A stretch of DNA of 64,000 nt from Clostridium sp. (lineage in GTDB: Bacteria > Bacillota > Clostridia > Clostridiales > Clostridiaceae): contig JARLHR010000019.1 in assembly GCA_031292145.1 (NCBI GenBank), positions 1-64,000 of the forward strand, written 5' to 3'. The position numbers were made by a program, and so were the translations under genes. The notes beneath the pieces were generated by a model, which did no database searches, had not been told where the DNA came from, and saw nothing but the letters and a program-made list of their open reading frames with translations. Below, piece after piece: positions 56,701 through 63,366 of the stretch; within the stretch, counting starts at the first letter, position 1; each line of letters begins with the position of its first letter.

Positions 56701-56976
56701 ACTTCCCTGCCCTTTATTTTGATTTCTATTATGATTGACTTCACCTATAGATGATAAGCCTTTAAAATAATCTATAGGCATCTCAATCTTTATTGCTTTA
56801 TATTCTTTTTCAATCAAATATATATTATCAAGAAGCCATTCTGATGCTCCAAGGACTTTATAACCGTTTTTGGACAGCTTGCTAAAATACCTGAAATTTT
56901 CATGGATGCAAGAAAATCCTTCTGCAAGCTCTCTTAAAACATTTTTTCTTACTCCATAAGAATTATTCATTTTCAA
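47710..56976 (-). CDS. ndvB: Giant NdvB-like cyclic beta-1,2-glucan synthase
   Basis: About 3088 residues from TTG at 56976, which has AAGGGAG eight bases upstream (ATG at 56970 is equally possible). NdvB/ChvB proteins are near 2800-2900. Order: N-terminal soluble region; membrane segments (about 395-440); GT84 glycosyltransferase with VVVIPAIVNS, LITLDEDTFMP, HDLLEGGIARC and RLHRWVRGDWQ; further membrane segments (about 820-990); a glucoamylase-like region with HSLVSWSGTMFEYFMP; an acidic Asp/Asn/Val linker (about 1521-1574) that holds a DnaA-box cluster; then GH94-type beta-sandwich and barrel regions with GSGDWNDGM carrying the catalytic Asp. GH94 regions set ring size by phosphorolysis in the bacterial enzymes. 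It is a single-gene unit; a regulated periplasmic-glucan role is not obvious in a Gram-positive. Confidence 0.88.
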   Translation of the reverse strand: MKMNNSYGVRKNVLRELAEGFSCIHENFRYFSKLSKNGYKVLGASEWLLDNIYLIEKEYKAIKIEMPIDYFKGLSSIGEVNHNRNQNKGQGSHNKNPNSNNEVTELVPRIFVVAKNYINEGNEIECDKFISYINELQEEALSTNSNNKQTAFTTGELWAFPLMLKIAIIINLSTYTNQLVDIQREIIKGKIVAEKVIDAINNNKFDEEIKNINTKGQTIGPLFLREFLRILRDNSIEDKRIDDLIQSKWKISSDINDNKIKSDLREEALERHIGEYITSIRKIEGISWRRFFENTSLVEKILKKDPGDIYNNMDFESKDYYRHKLEIIARTSGINEIDMANNILELAQNSKKNKEENYKCHIGYYLIDDGVNQLNGYKNNKQSMISEQNYVAFNVFGTLILSFLILFISSLLGVTYTKTEYIISFLIILIPINEIIMGLTNYTVNKVVDIKLVPKLNISKGIPNESKTVVVIPAIVNSKEKVKELMAKLEVAYLGNRDKNIYFALLSDFYDCEHETAKNDSEIIQCGVECARTLNEKYAHTVSNENLTHTVSNKNYLNSFESGDNNEDKFFFLSRKRIYNKKQNVYMGRERKRGKLMEFIALIRNDNNHTFNVFSSHIKALKDVKYLITLDEDTFMPRESAFKLIGAMSHVLNIPQVKDNRVVRGYGIMQPKISISLEAKNQTYFSRIFGGEEGVDGYSVAYSDTYQDLFGEGSFTGKGIISIDEFYKVLKTSIKDDTILSHDLLEGGIARCALISDVEFIDGYPSSYDASSKRLHRWVRGDWQLIGWLFTNKISLLYKWKIFDNLRRSLLAPNLLLTLILSLTILSGRNQIAFLVFLASMISLVFTVTDFVVTPKSKLMGTFKNFEQIMLIVSFIPYQAFLMLDAIIITLFRVLISKRNLLEWQSAEFVEKSSSNSFIVYLKRMWIAPIMGLLVLYFSFFSSLGVIAYNLVVAGLWISSPYLAYCISLKLPEYSKDILKNEEKTYLRKISRRIYAYYEDFVNEENNYLAPDNYQEKPFKGVAHRTSPTNIGMGLTSSIAAYDLGYITMAEFVDRVEVILNSMKTLKKVNGHYLNWYDTRTKEPLWPRYVSTVDSGNLLGNLWVLKQAMKELKNNKVIRTKEVVSLNDIYKIIEDEDLELKLKFSSHIDVGEYDIVLNEVLFKLEGLKAIEKLEELDDSNINLENTLTEKNNKDILKTENAEVDYWINKLISEVRKKIDYYNSIFGGIEKLYSKEFFEGVPNLTQLIHRCEEYKKKNGDNFKCILGQKIETLKNYLDKIDNIINDIDNISKEMDFNFLYDKTRELFSIGYNVEENSLGNSYYDLLASESRIASFVAIAKNDVPSAHWFKLGRAMTNAFRTHSLVSWSGTMFEYFMPSLIMKNYHRTLLSQTYKAVIKAQMSFAKQKKTLWGISESAFYEFDASQNYQYKAFGVPGLGLKRGLENDLVVSPYSTIMALPFAKKPGIKNLKAFEELGALGRYGFIEAVDYTKASRDKFIVTFDHIRSANFNKGKYALSLMGKTYPQNVDKTGDNVDNYEKRVDNTRDKTANYNSQDDVDDVYNVDNYEVNAPMDVDNISDSDVEVLNNSHKINKVATYMVHHLGMSLMALDNVLMNNILINRFHSLPEVKATELLLKERIPQNVTFERNEDFFIKSKYFKGEVLIPRIFEKINQDSPQLLLLCNGEYSSMITVSGSGYSKKNDTMLYRWKGSSTSDDSGMFFFIKNLNSNDYWSSTFEPCKDPGDKYLVEFNLDKAKFSRKDGNIETVTEVVVSSEENFEVRKLVLKNLGDKGRSIEITSYMEITLAGFSADAVHPTFSNLFIQTEYDKNEDILIGSRRPRVKDGKIPYIFHKAVVNGELEGSISYETSRINFIGRNRDLKNPQAMDNDKALDNTVGTVLDPIMSIRVKIRLEPNSKKEIYYITGICDSKEEVTGICKEYNNFSKLDKVFEGYSTGTQLELKNLGIRSPMANVFQSAASNIFFLSDNRRNREEYIKGISKHQKDLWSYGISGDLPIAMLAIANEEDMHLVFNMVKFHHYLKLKGVKLDLVIYNDEEISYDAPLQKNIMEAIRAVNENNSLNKPGGIFIHNKATMNTEIKDLLIGISRLYVDNSNSLTSYACNEKNLNTYMNLEKEGLDSRIALRNNSRFKDKYESENISGKDIDYEVYDNDEEVIDNYDLVKNMKDPEEQYDFNETNSNLESFLKNSNTNYKDNIKEIYKPNERKVNSENSNINYKNNYMTEFAEEFNMNDLDFFNGYGGFSKGDNSYIIKLSNYRNTPAPWINVISNDDFGFHISEVGAGYTWCGNSRENKITPWSNDYIRDPLGEGLYIKDNATKDYFSITPKPVRDAGEYLIKHSFGYSEFKHIACDMKGTLEVFAPKNEKIKIQRVTLENLSDKDRDISLYYYAKLVLGVYEYDSARYISTYVGGGCGTNKESVSNENTNNDSNSVYNNKFIGAHNPYSEYFGKLNAYLTILGGENLSFTGDNKEFVGIHGEMSKPEALNHGNLSNNSGGIYDPCLAAVCNIKLQKGEKKELIILFGQENREKIEEVIYKYSNFNNVQMELDKVKQYWGHFLGNIQVKTPDKSLDYLLNGWLLYQTLSCRYLSRSAFYQSGGAYGFRDQLQDSMSLGVVEPEIPKAQILRSASRQYIEGDVQHWWHPVVNSGIRTRFSDDLLWLPYVTSEYINSTGDYDILNAKAPYLEDEPLREGEDERYTIVNQSSQEGTIYEHCLKAIEKSLKFGIHNIPLMGSGDWNDGMSTVGNEGKGESVWLGWFLYSILNSFIEIAEKQNDKETKEHYQERKEFIRENLEKNAWDGGWYRRAYFDDGTPLGSRENPECQIDSLAQSWSIISGAFEDECRFEPKVDGKTRAIEAMEAVDRNLVKKDKAMILLLAPPFSNSKLEPGYIKGYVPGVRENGGQYTHAAVWVILALTKLGLGDKAMKYYNMINPINHAKTELECKTYKVEPYVMSADVYIKEPHAGRGGWSWYTGASGWMYRVGSENILGLKKVKDKGYTINPCVPKDWKEYEMKITNEKEDYTIKISRRNGTDELNKQISSENEIQVLINGEIIKDKIIPRNMGKLEVLVYFN
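52253..52414. promoter_or_regulatory. Cluster of DnaA-box 9-mers inside the glucan synthase gene
   Basis: TTATCCACA occurs on the plus strand at 52253, 52286, 52373 and 52394, TTATACACA at 52295, and the inverse TGTGGATAA at 52406: six perfect TTATNCACA 9-mers in 162 bp. One-mismatch copies are at 52304 (TCATCCACA) and 52352 (TTATCCACT). In the coding frame they spell Val-Asp-Asn. Confidence 0.75.
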
Positions 56977-57092
56977 GTAAAAAACTCCCTTCTTAATGCT
57001 GAAAATGCAATTAATCAATAGAGATATTTTTACCATAAATATAAAAAATATTCTTAAAATAATAGATTTAAGTGTAATCAACCGAAATTAAA

Positions 57093-57138
57093 AAAAGAAC
57101 TGTAAGCAGATTACTTAAAATCTACTTACAGTTCTTTT
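57093..57138. terminator. Bidirectional terminator between the glucan synthase and aminopeptidase genes
   Basis: Arms AAAAGAACTGTAAGCAGATT and AATCTACTTACAGTTCTTTT pair with one wobble. It is T-flanked on both strands; the leftward gene at 57149 ends 10 bp away. Confidence 0.85.
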
Positions 57139-57148
57139 GATTTTAGTT

Positions 57149-58438
57149 CTATTCACTAAAAAATTCAGTAAATGCCTTTATAGTATATTCGTTATCAATT
57201 ACAGCCGCTAATTCTCTTACTGAATGCATGCTTAATACTGGTGCACCCATATCTATTACTGGTATGTTTAGCTTTGATGCACTGATTGGTCCTATTGTTG
57301 TTCCACCTCTTAAGTCTGATCTATTTACAAATACTTGACACGGAACATTTGCTTTTTCACATATACCTTTAAATACTGCACTGGCATAGCTATCTGTTGA
57401 ATAACTTCCACCTGCTGCAATTTTAAGTACTGGACCTTTTCCTAGCATTGGTTTACTTGTTGGATCACATTTTTCTGTATAATTTGGATGTATTGCATGA
57501 GCTAAATCTGCAGAAATCATTATAGAATTACTTAATGCTCTCTTAAAATCTTGTCTTTCTTTTTTAAGTCCTAATGATATTCTTTCTAAAATTGTTTCTA
57601 AAATCGCAGAATTTGCACCTTGAGATGTTAAGCTTCCTATTTCTTCATTATCCAGTGCTACTAAAACTTTAGTTGCTTTAATAGCATTGCTGCTTATTAA
57701 TGCTTTTAATCCTGCAAATACCATCCAAAGATCATCTAATCTTCCACATGAAATAAATTCATCATTAAGTCCAAGTGTCATACCTTCTGCATATTCATAT
57801 AAAAATAAATCAAAATCTAAAATATCGCCAGCTTCAACATTTAATGTTTCTGAGATCAGCTTAATTAGATATTCATCTTTTTCTAACTTATCTTGTACCA
57901 ATGTAAGTAATGGCAGTACATCCTTTTGTTTATTAAATTCATATCCTTCATTCACACTTCTATTCATGTGTATTGCTAAATTAGGAATAATTAAAATTGG
58001 CCTGTTAACATCAAGTAATTTTACTTTTGGTGCAAATGGATTTTCTCCTTTTAATGTAACTCTTCCTGCTATACTTAAAGGTCTATCAAACCATGTGCTA
58101 AGTATTGGTCCTCCATAAACTTCGGTATTCAATTTCAAATAATGACCTTCAACTAACATCTCAGGATTTGGCTTTATTCTAAATCCTGGCGCGTCAGTAT
58201 GAGCTCCAATTAATCTGAATCCATCACTTTCAATTTCACCAGTTCCAATTTCAAATGCAATTACAGCGGAATTATTTTTTGTAATATAATACTTTCCGCC
58301 TTTTTTTAAATCCCAATTGTCTTCCTCTTTTATTTCAGCATACCCTTCCTTATTAAGGATAGCTTTAAGCTCATGAGCACTTTGGAATGCAGTTTTTCCT
58401 TTGTTTATAAAATCTAATAGTTCACTTGTATTATTCAT
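57149..58438 (-). CDS. apeB: M18-family aminopeptidase
   Basis: The 429-residue cytoplasmic zinc peptidase shows the metal ligands in order: LIGAHTDAPGFRIKP (His, near residue 80), ALDNEEIGSLTSQG (Asp, Glu-Glu), and SADLAHAIHPNY, plus GGTTIGPISAS and MHSVRELA near the C-terminus. M18 enzymes remove N-terminal acidic or hydrophobic residues. AAAGGGG precedes the ATG. It stands alone; the gap upstream carries a repeat. Confidence 0.94.
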   Translation of the reverse strand: MNNTSELLDFINKGKTAFQSAHELKAILNKEGYAEIKEEDNWDLKKGGKYYITKNNSAVIAFEIGTGEIESDGFRLIGAHTDAPGFRIKPNPEMLVEGHYLKLNTEVYGGPILSTWFDRPLSIAGRVTLKGENPFAPKVKLLDVNRPILIIPNLAIHMNRSVNEGYEFNKQKDVLPLLTLVQDKLEKDEYLIKLISETLNVEAGDILDFDLFLYEYAEGMTLGLNDEFISCGRLDDLWMVFAGLKALISSNAIKATKVLVALDNEEIGSLTSQGANSAILETILERISLGLKKERQDFKRALSNSIMISADLAHAIHPNYTEKCDPTSKPMLGKGPVLKIAAGGSYSTDSYASAVFKGICEKANVPCQVFVNRSDLRGGTTIGPISASKLNIPVIDMGAPVLSMHSVRELAAVIDNEYTIKAFTEFFSE

Positions 58439-58496
58439 TTTGGTACCCCTTTCTTTTCATAAGGTATATTATCTAAAAAATATTTTTAGCTATATA

Positions 58497-58737
58497 GGCA
58501 CATGAAAATAAATAACAAGTCCAAAGTTGCCATGAATATTTTTCATCAGGCAAGAAGGCAAATTGCCCTCATAGCGGGCCTATTAGGTCAATTTGCCGAC
58601 GTAGGATGATGGAAAATAGGCACATTAGAAAAAAGCAGCTATGCACCTATGAAAAGAGCAGCTATGCTGCAATACGGAACTTTTCTGTATATAAGAACTT
58701 TTCTGGCAAATGGACTTGTTATTTATTTGATTGTGCC
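58497..58737. repeat. GGCACAATC-type repeat, long copy
   Basis: A 241-bp element with ends GGCACATGAAAATAAATAAC and GTTATTTATTTGATTGTGCC that pair. Inside: AAGGCAAATTGCC and AATTTGCC arms, and the AGCAGCTATGCAC / GAGCAGCTATGCTGC stems shared with 35311-35450. Confidence 0.82.
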
Positions 58738-58799
58738 TTAATAAATTCCCCAATTTAAATAATTTAAATACTGCTTATATGCTATAAATGAGCTTATAT

Positions 58800-58840
58800 T
58801 CAAAATACAAAAACAAAGAAGAGATGGGGCCCCCATCTCT
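58800..58840 (-). terminator. Terminator of dapA
   Basis: AGAGATGGGG and CCCCATCTCT (58820-58829, 58831-58840) nearly abut, followed on the minus strand by TTCTTTGTTTTTG. It lies about 50 bp after the dapA stop. Confidence 0.78.
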
Positions 58841-58888
58841 ATGTTTATATAATATATAAACCTATTTATAAAACTTATATTTTTTTAA

Positions 58889-59773
58889 TTATATAAGTTT
58901 ATTGTTCTTAAGCTCTGTACGTAATGCCTCTAAATTCTTACCTTCCATAGGGAATAGCGGCATTCTAAGTGGTCCAACATTATATCCCATAAGTCCTAAT
59001 GCTGTCTTTACTGGAATAGGGTTAACTTCTATAAACAAAGCATTAATAAGATCTAAATATTTTGTTTGAAGCTCACTACTTTCCTTTACTTTACCTTCAA
59101 AATACAAACTGCAAATATCGTGCGCTTCCTTAGGCATAACGTTTGAGAAAACAGAAATTACTCCTTTTCCACCAAGAGATAAAATAGGAACTATTTGATC
59201 ATCATTTCCAGAATAAATATTAAGTTCATCTTTGCAAAGTGCTCTTATCTTAGCAATAGCTGAAAGATCCCCACTAGCTTCCTTTGTTGCAACAATACGT
59301 GGATGCTTAGAAAGCTCTGCGTAAGCTTCAGGTGTTATGTTAACTCCTGTTCTTGATGGTACATTATATAAAATAATAGGGATATTAACTCTATCCGCAA
59401 TATAATTATAATGTTTAACCAAGCCACTTTGAGTAGCTTTATTGTAATATGGTGTAACTAATAAAAGTGCATCTGCACCAACACTTTCAGCATATTTAGA
59501 AAGTTCTACTGCATAAATTGTATCATTAGAACCAGTACCTGCAATAACGGGAACTCTTTTATTTACATATTCTACTGTGAATTTAATAACTTCTCTATGT
59601 TCTTCATCTGTCATAGTGGAAGATTCACCCGTAGTTCCTGCAATTACGATTGCATCACTGCCATTCTCTATATTAAAATCAATTAATTTTTTTAATTCAG
59701 AGAAGTTAATACCGTCTTCTGTAAAAGGTGTAACAATTGCAACTGCTGCACCCGTAAATATAATATCCTTCAT
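58889..59773 (-). CDS. dapA: 4-hydroxy-tetrahydrodipicolinate synthase
   Basis: DapA condenses pyruvate with aspartate semialdehyde, the first committed step to lysine and diaminopimelate. The 294-residue TIM barrel shows GTTGESSTMT, YYNKATQSGLVKHY, YNVPSRTGVNI (active-site Tyr) and the Schiff-base Lys in VATKEASGD, then YSGNDDQIVP. CAAGGGGG precedes the ATG. No lysine riboswitch is seen in the 265 bp upstream. It lies apart from other lysine genes. Confidence 0.96.
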   Translation of the reverse strand: MKDIIFTGAAVAIVTPFTEDGINFSELKKLIDFNIENGSDAIVIAGTTGESSTMTDEEHREVIKFTVEYVNKRVPVIAGTGSNDTIYAVELSKYAESVGADALLLVTPYYNKATQSGLVKHYNYIADRVNIPIILYNVPSRTGVNITPEAYAELSKHPRIVATKEASGDLSAIAKIRALCKDELNIYSGNDDQIVPILSLGGKGVISVFSNVMPKEAHDICSLYFEGKVKESSELQTKYLDLINALFIEVNPIPVKTALGLMGYNVGPLRMPLFPMEGKNLEALRTELKNNKLI

Positions 59774-60039
59774 AATATTTTGCCCCCTTGAATATTTTCA
59801 ATATTAATTATAGCACAGTAAAGTTACTGTATAAACTTTTAATATATATAATTAATAAAATAATTATATATATTTTATTAGCACTTTTCTACATCTAGAT
59901 ATCCATAAATTTTATTGCCAATAGTTCTTACGGCATATCCAACTTATATTTTTTTAATACTGAATATGCTATTTATATGATAAAGTCTGTTATAATAATT
60001 AAAAAGTTCTGTTTTATTGAAATAAGGAGGATGCGTTAA
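59774..60039. other. Divergent promoter region between dapA and the cation efflux gene
   Basis: AT-rich. TATAAT at about 59993-59998 lies 45 bp before the rightward gene, but its -35 is poor. No RNA element is recognised. Confidence 0.45.
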
Positions 60040-61215
60040 ATGTTTTTTACTATAATTGTTAATAAATTTATAAAAAATAATTCTAATATAAAGGATGATA
60101 AGGTAAGAAATTCTTATGGTACACTTGGTGGAATTGTTGGAATTTTAGTTAATGCAATATTATTCTGCATTAAACTTTCTGTTGGTATTATTGTATCAAG
60201 TATAGCAATAGTTGCAGATGCTTTTAATAATCTTTCTGATGTTGCATCTTCTTTTATAACTATATTAGGTTTTAGGCTTTCAAATAAACCTGCAGATAGG
60301 GAACATCCCTTTGGTCATGGAAGAATTGAATATCTTTCTGCATTGATAGTTGCTTTTATGGTAATGTTAGTTGGTCTTCAATTTGTTAAATCGTCTTTTG
60401 AAAAAATAATTAATCCAACTCCTATTACTTTTGAATTAATTCCATTTATATTACTTTTTGTATCGATATTTTTCAAAATCTGGTTATCAAAATTCAATAA
60501 ATTTATAGGTGAAAAAATTAATTCTTCTGCACTGAAGGCTGCGTCTAAAGATGCTTTGGGAGATGTATTTACTACTAGCTGTGTTGCTATTTCACTTTTA
60601 GCTTCTAAGTTTACTTCTTTCCCTATAGATGGATATATCGGAATGTGTGTTGCTCTATTTATAGTTTATACTGGTTTCAATTTAGTTAAGGATACTATAA
60701 ATCCTCTTTTAGGTGAGGCTCCGGATTCTGAGCTTGTTAACTCTATAAATAAAATGGTTTTATCTTATGATAACATCCTTGGCACTCATGATTTAATAAT
60801 TCATAATTACGGTCCAGGTAAATGCATGGCATCAATACATGCTGAAATTCCTGGTGATATAAGCGTTATTACTATTCATGAAGTAATCGATAAAGCTGAA
60901 AGAGAAATTTCTGAAGCTCTAAAAATTTACTTAGTAATACATATTGACCCTGTTTGCATTGTTGAAGGCGAAACAAAGGAAGCTTATGAAGAAATTTTAT
61001 CTATAATTAAGCAATATAATTATATAGAATCTATACATGATTTTAGGGTAATAGGAGAAGGTGACGTCAAGAATTTAATTTTTGATGTGGTAATTGATCA
61101 TTCAAAAAAATTCTCCTTAACTAATGATAAAGTAATTAATAATATCTCTAATGAACTAAAAAAATATCATCCATCATATAATTGTATAATAACTGTAGAC
61201 AGACATTTTTCTTAA
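60040..61215 (+). CDS. Cation diffusion facilitator family transporter
   Basis: The 391-residue protein has six membrane segments in the CDF order, with the first metal-site motif IVADAFNNLSDVASS (helix 2), the linker HPFGHGRIEYLSA and a second Asp motif in KDALGDVFTTS (helix 5). The C-terminal cytoplasmic domain has the HDLIIHNYGPGK-x-MASIHAEI metallochaperone-like pattern. It exports Zn, Mn or related divalent cations by proton exchange; ion choice is not readable. The ATG has AAGGAGG upstream. Slightly long relative to many CDFs owing to an extra ferredoxin-like C-terminal stretch. Confidence 0.92.
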   Translation: MFFTIIVNKFIKNNSNIKDDKVRNSYGTLGGIVGILVNAILFCIKLSVGIIVSSIAIVADAFNNLSDVASSFITILGFRLSNKPADREHPFGHGRIEYLSALIVAFMVMLVGLQFVKSSFEKIINPTPITFELIPFILLFVSIFFKIWLSKFNKFIGEKINSSALKAASKDALGDVFTTSCVAISLLASKFTSFPIDGYIGMCVALFIVYTGFNLVKDTINPLLGEAPDSELVNSINKMVLSYDNILGTHDLIIHNYGPGKCMASIHAEIPGDISVITIHEVIDKAEREISEALKIYLVIHIDPVCIVEGETKEAYEEILSIIKQYNYIESIHDFRVIGEGDVKNLIFDVVIDHSKKFSLTNDKVINNISNELKKYHPSYNCIITVDRHFS

Positions 61216-61392
61216 GGCACATGAAAGAAAATAACAGGTCCAATCGAATGTGCCGAAATTGGATTATGTATCCATTTAGATGAATTTGTGCTATTATTTT
61301 ATTATTAACTGCTATTTTAAGGCATATGAAAGAAAATAATAATTTTATGATTTGGTGTGAATCACTTACTCATCGAGCTTCTTCACGATGAG
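61216..61392. repeat. GGCACAATC-type repeat copies and a short stem
   Basis: Two starts, AAGGCACATGAAAGAAAATA (61216) and AAGGCATATGAAAGAAAATA (about 61319), lie 103 bp apart, so two degenerate copies are stacked. CTCATCG and CGATGAG at about 61372-61392 form a stem just before the next gene. Confidence 0.65.
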
Positions 61393-61452
61393 AGATAAGC
61401 TAGCATGTTTACTTATTATTCTAGAAATATATGCCCAAAGGGGGATAAAAAT

Positions 61453-62223
61453 GTGAAATGTCCATATTGTGATGAAGAATTAGGATTTAATAATGTATGT
61501 ATAAATCCTACATGTTCCTATTTTGGCACTGAAATTAATATTTTAAATAACTCTAATTTAAACCATAATAAAAATGAATTACAAGATGATCCAAATATTA
61601 AAAATATAAATAATTCATCTCACTATAATACTAAAATTAATTATAGTGAGATGAATTCAAATTCTTATAACGAAAAGACAAGCAGATCTGTAGACACGTA
61701 TTTTACTCCTTCCAACGGCGGTAATAATATATCTAAGGAAGAATTGGGTGCTTTTATAGGTAATAATTCAAACTATTATCTTAAATATACTACTAAACTT
61801 GAAAATAATAATAGATTTTTATCTTGGAATTGGCCTTGTTTTTTCTTAAGCTGGTATTGGCTATTATATAGAAAACTTTATGTTCCGGCAATCATATTAA
61901 TAGGAGTAAACTTTGCTTCTTCAAGATTACTAGAAAGAAAAATCTATTTATTTACTATGTTTATAATACGTATTCTATTAGCTATATTTGCAAATAACAT
62001 TTATCTTAATAATTGCAAAAATAAAATTAGAACAATTAAAGCAACTCTAACAAATTTAACTAATGCTGAATATATAAGAAATTTACGTAAAAAGGGCGGT
62101 GTTACCTTAACTGCACCTATAATTTTACTTATTCTATCTATACTAGGCGCAATAATTTTCATTATAGTATGGTTTGCACATGCATCTGTCAGACCTAATT
62201 ATTCAGGTTCTTATTATTTGTAA
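61453..62223 (+). CDS. Zinc-ribbon membrane protein (DUF2628-like)
   Basis: About 256 residues. A four-Cys zinc ribbon opens the protein (KCPYCDEELGFNNVCINPTC, with spacing C-x2-C-x9-C-x4-C), followed by an Asn/Ser-rich linker (about 30-110), then a DUF2628-type membrane part beginning FLSWNWPCFFLSWYWLLYRK and three to four hydrophobic segments. The frame extends back to 61405, but the GTG at 61453 has AAAGGGGG eight bases upstream and starts just before the first Cys. Function unknown. Confidence 0.8.
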   Translation: MKCPYCDEELGFNNVCINPTCSYFGTEINILNNSNLNHNKNELQDDPNIKNINNSSHYNTKINYSEMNSNSYNEKTSRSVDTYFTPSNGGNNISKEELGAFIGNNSNYYLKYTTKLENNNRFLSWNWPCFFLSWYWLLYRKLYVPAIILIGVNFASSRLLERKIYLFTMFIIRILLAIFANNIYLNNCKNKIRTIKATLTNLTNAEYIRNLRKKGGVTLTAPIILLILSILGAIIFIIVWFAHASVRPNYSGSYYL

Positions 62224-62238
62224 ATTATAGATATCCAA

Positions 62239-62304
62239 CACATATTCTAGACTTATGAGCTAATTTCTGGTGCAGATGTATATCAAAAGTCTAGTAAATA
62301 TGTG
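62239..62304. repeat. Shortened long-hairpin element
   Basis: CACATATT-C-TAGACTT pairs with AAGTCTA-GTA-AATATGTG around a 32-base loop. Ends match the TAGACTTA theme; the middle and inner stems are missing, as in 43762-43821. Confidence 0.6.
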
Positions 62305-62369
62305 AATATATTACACTAATAAATCTAGTTCTAAAATTGGAAATATATAGATATTCAAGTTAAGAAATG

Positions 62370-62635
62370 TACTTATGGCTGGAAATAACTAATAAAGTTA
62401 ACTAAACTTAGGTAAGTTACTACACTAGAAATAAGTAACATATTGTGTGGAGTGTTTCATTGGAATTTTGATGGTAATGATTCTTGACTAGAAGTGGTCC
62501 CTAAAAGCTTGTTCAATGCTTGCCATTGAAGCAAGCTTTTAGGCGACAACTTCTAGTCGTAGAATCATCCATCAAAATTCCATCGAAACGGTCACACAAT
62601 ATGTTACTTATTTCGATGAGTACCGCATAAGTCTA
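62370..62635 (+). repeat. Long-hairpin element, copy E
   Basis: Outer stem AATAAGTAACATATTGTG with its complement, middle stem GGAATTTTGATGG/CCATCAAAATTCC, and inner stem CCTAAAAGCTTG (62500-62511) with CAAGCTTTTAGG (62532-62543). Right end ATAAGTCTA lies 8 bp from the stop of the amino acid transporter ATPase gene. Confidence 0.92.
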
Positions 62636-62643
62636 GTTTCTAC

Positions 62644-63366
62644 TTATAAAACTTTTGATAAAAAGTCTATTGTACGTGGATTTTTAGGATTTTTGAATAC
62701 TTCTTCTGGAGTTCCTGATTCTACAATCTTTCCGCCATCCATGAATAGTATTCTATCTCCAACTTCTCTTGCAAATCCCATTTCATGGGTAACAACTACC
62801 ATTGTCATTCCTTCTTTTGCAAGATTCTTCATAACACTTAAAACTTCTCCAACCATTTCAGGATCTAAAGCTGATGTTGGCTCATCAAATAACATTACAT
62901 CTGGCTGCATAGCTAATGCTCTAGCAATTGCAATTCTTTGCTTTTGTCCACCTGATAATGATGCTGGATATGCATCTATTTTATCTACTAATCCTACTTT
63001 TTCCAACAAAGATATTGCTCTTTTCTTAGCTTCATCCTTTGATATTCCCTTAACTTTTATAGGTGCTACACATATATTTTCACACACTGTCTTATGAGGG
63101 AATAAGTTAAAATGTTGAAAAACCATTCCCATTTTTTCTCTCATTTTATCTATATTAGTTGCTTTTGATGTTATATCTTTATCTTCAAAAGTAATTGTTC
63201 CAGAAGTCGGTGTATCTAATAAATTAAGGCATCTTAAAAATGTACTTTTTCCTGAACCAGATGGTCCAATTATTACTACAACTTCTCCTTTACCAATATG
63301 CTCGTCTATACCTTTTAGAACATGATTCTTACCAAAACTTTTATGTAAATCTTTAACGTATATCAC
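62644..63366 (-). CDS. glnQ: Polar amino acid ABC transporter ATPase
   Basis: The 240-residue ATPase is close to GlnQ/HisP: Walker [36 protein letters not shown], signature [12 protein letters not shown], Walker [14 protein letters not shown] and [11 protein letters not shown]. The GTG start at 63366 (MIYVKDLHK) has AAAGGAGG ten bases upstream and overlaps the permease 3' end by 14 bp. Substrate could be glutamine, cystine or another polar amino acid; not readable here. Confidence 0.95.
   Translation of the reverse strand: MIYVKDLHKSFGKNHVLKGIDEHIGKGEVVVIIGPSGSGKSTFLRCLNLLDTPTSGTITFEDKDITSKATNIDKMREKMGMVFQHFNLFPHKTVCENICVAPIKVKGISKDEAKKRAISLLEKVGLVDKIDAYPASLSGGQKQRIAIARALAMQPDVMLFDEPTSALDPEMVGEVLSVMKNLAKEGMTMVVVTHEMGFAREVGDRILFMDGGKIVESGTPEEVFKNPKNPRTIDFLSKVL

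Noticed and set aside
59774..60039. Lysine riboswitch before dapA
   Set aside because: The gap is AT-rich with none of the conserved helices and too few G/C blocks.
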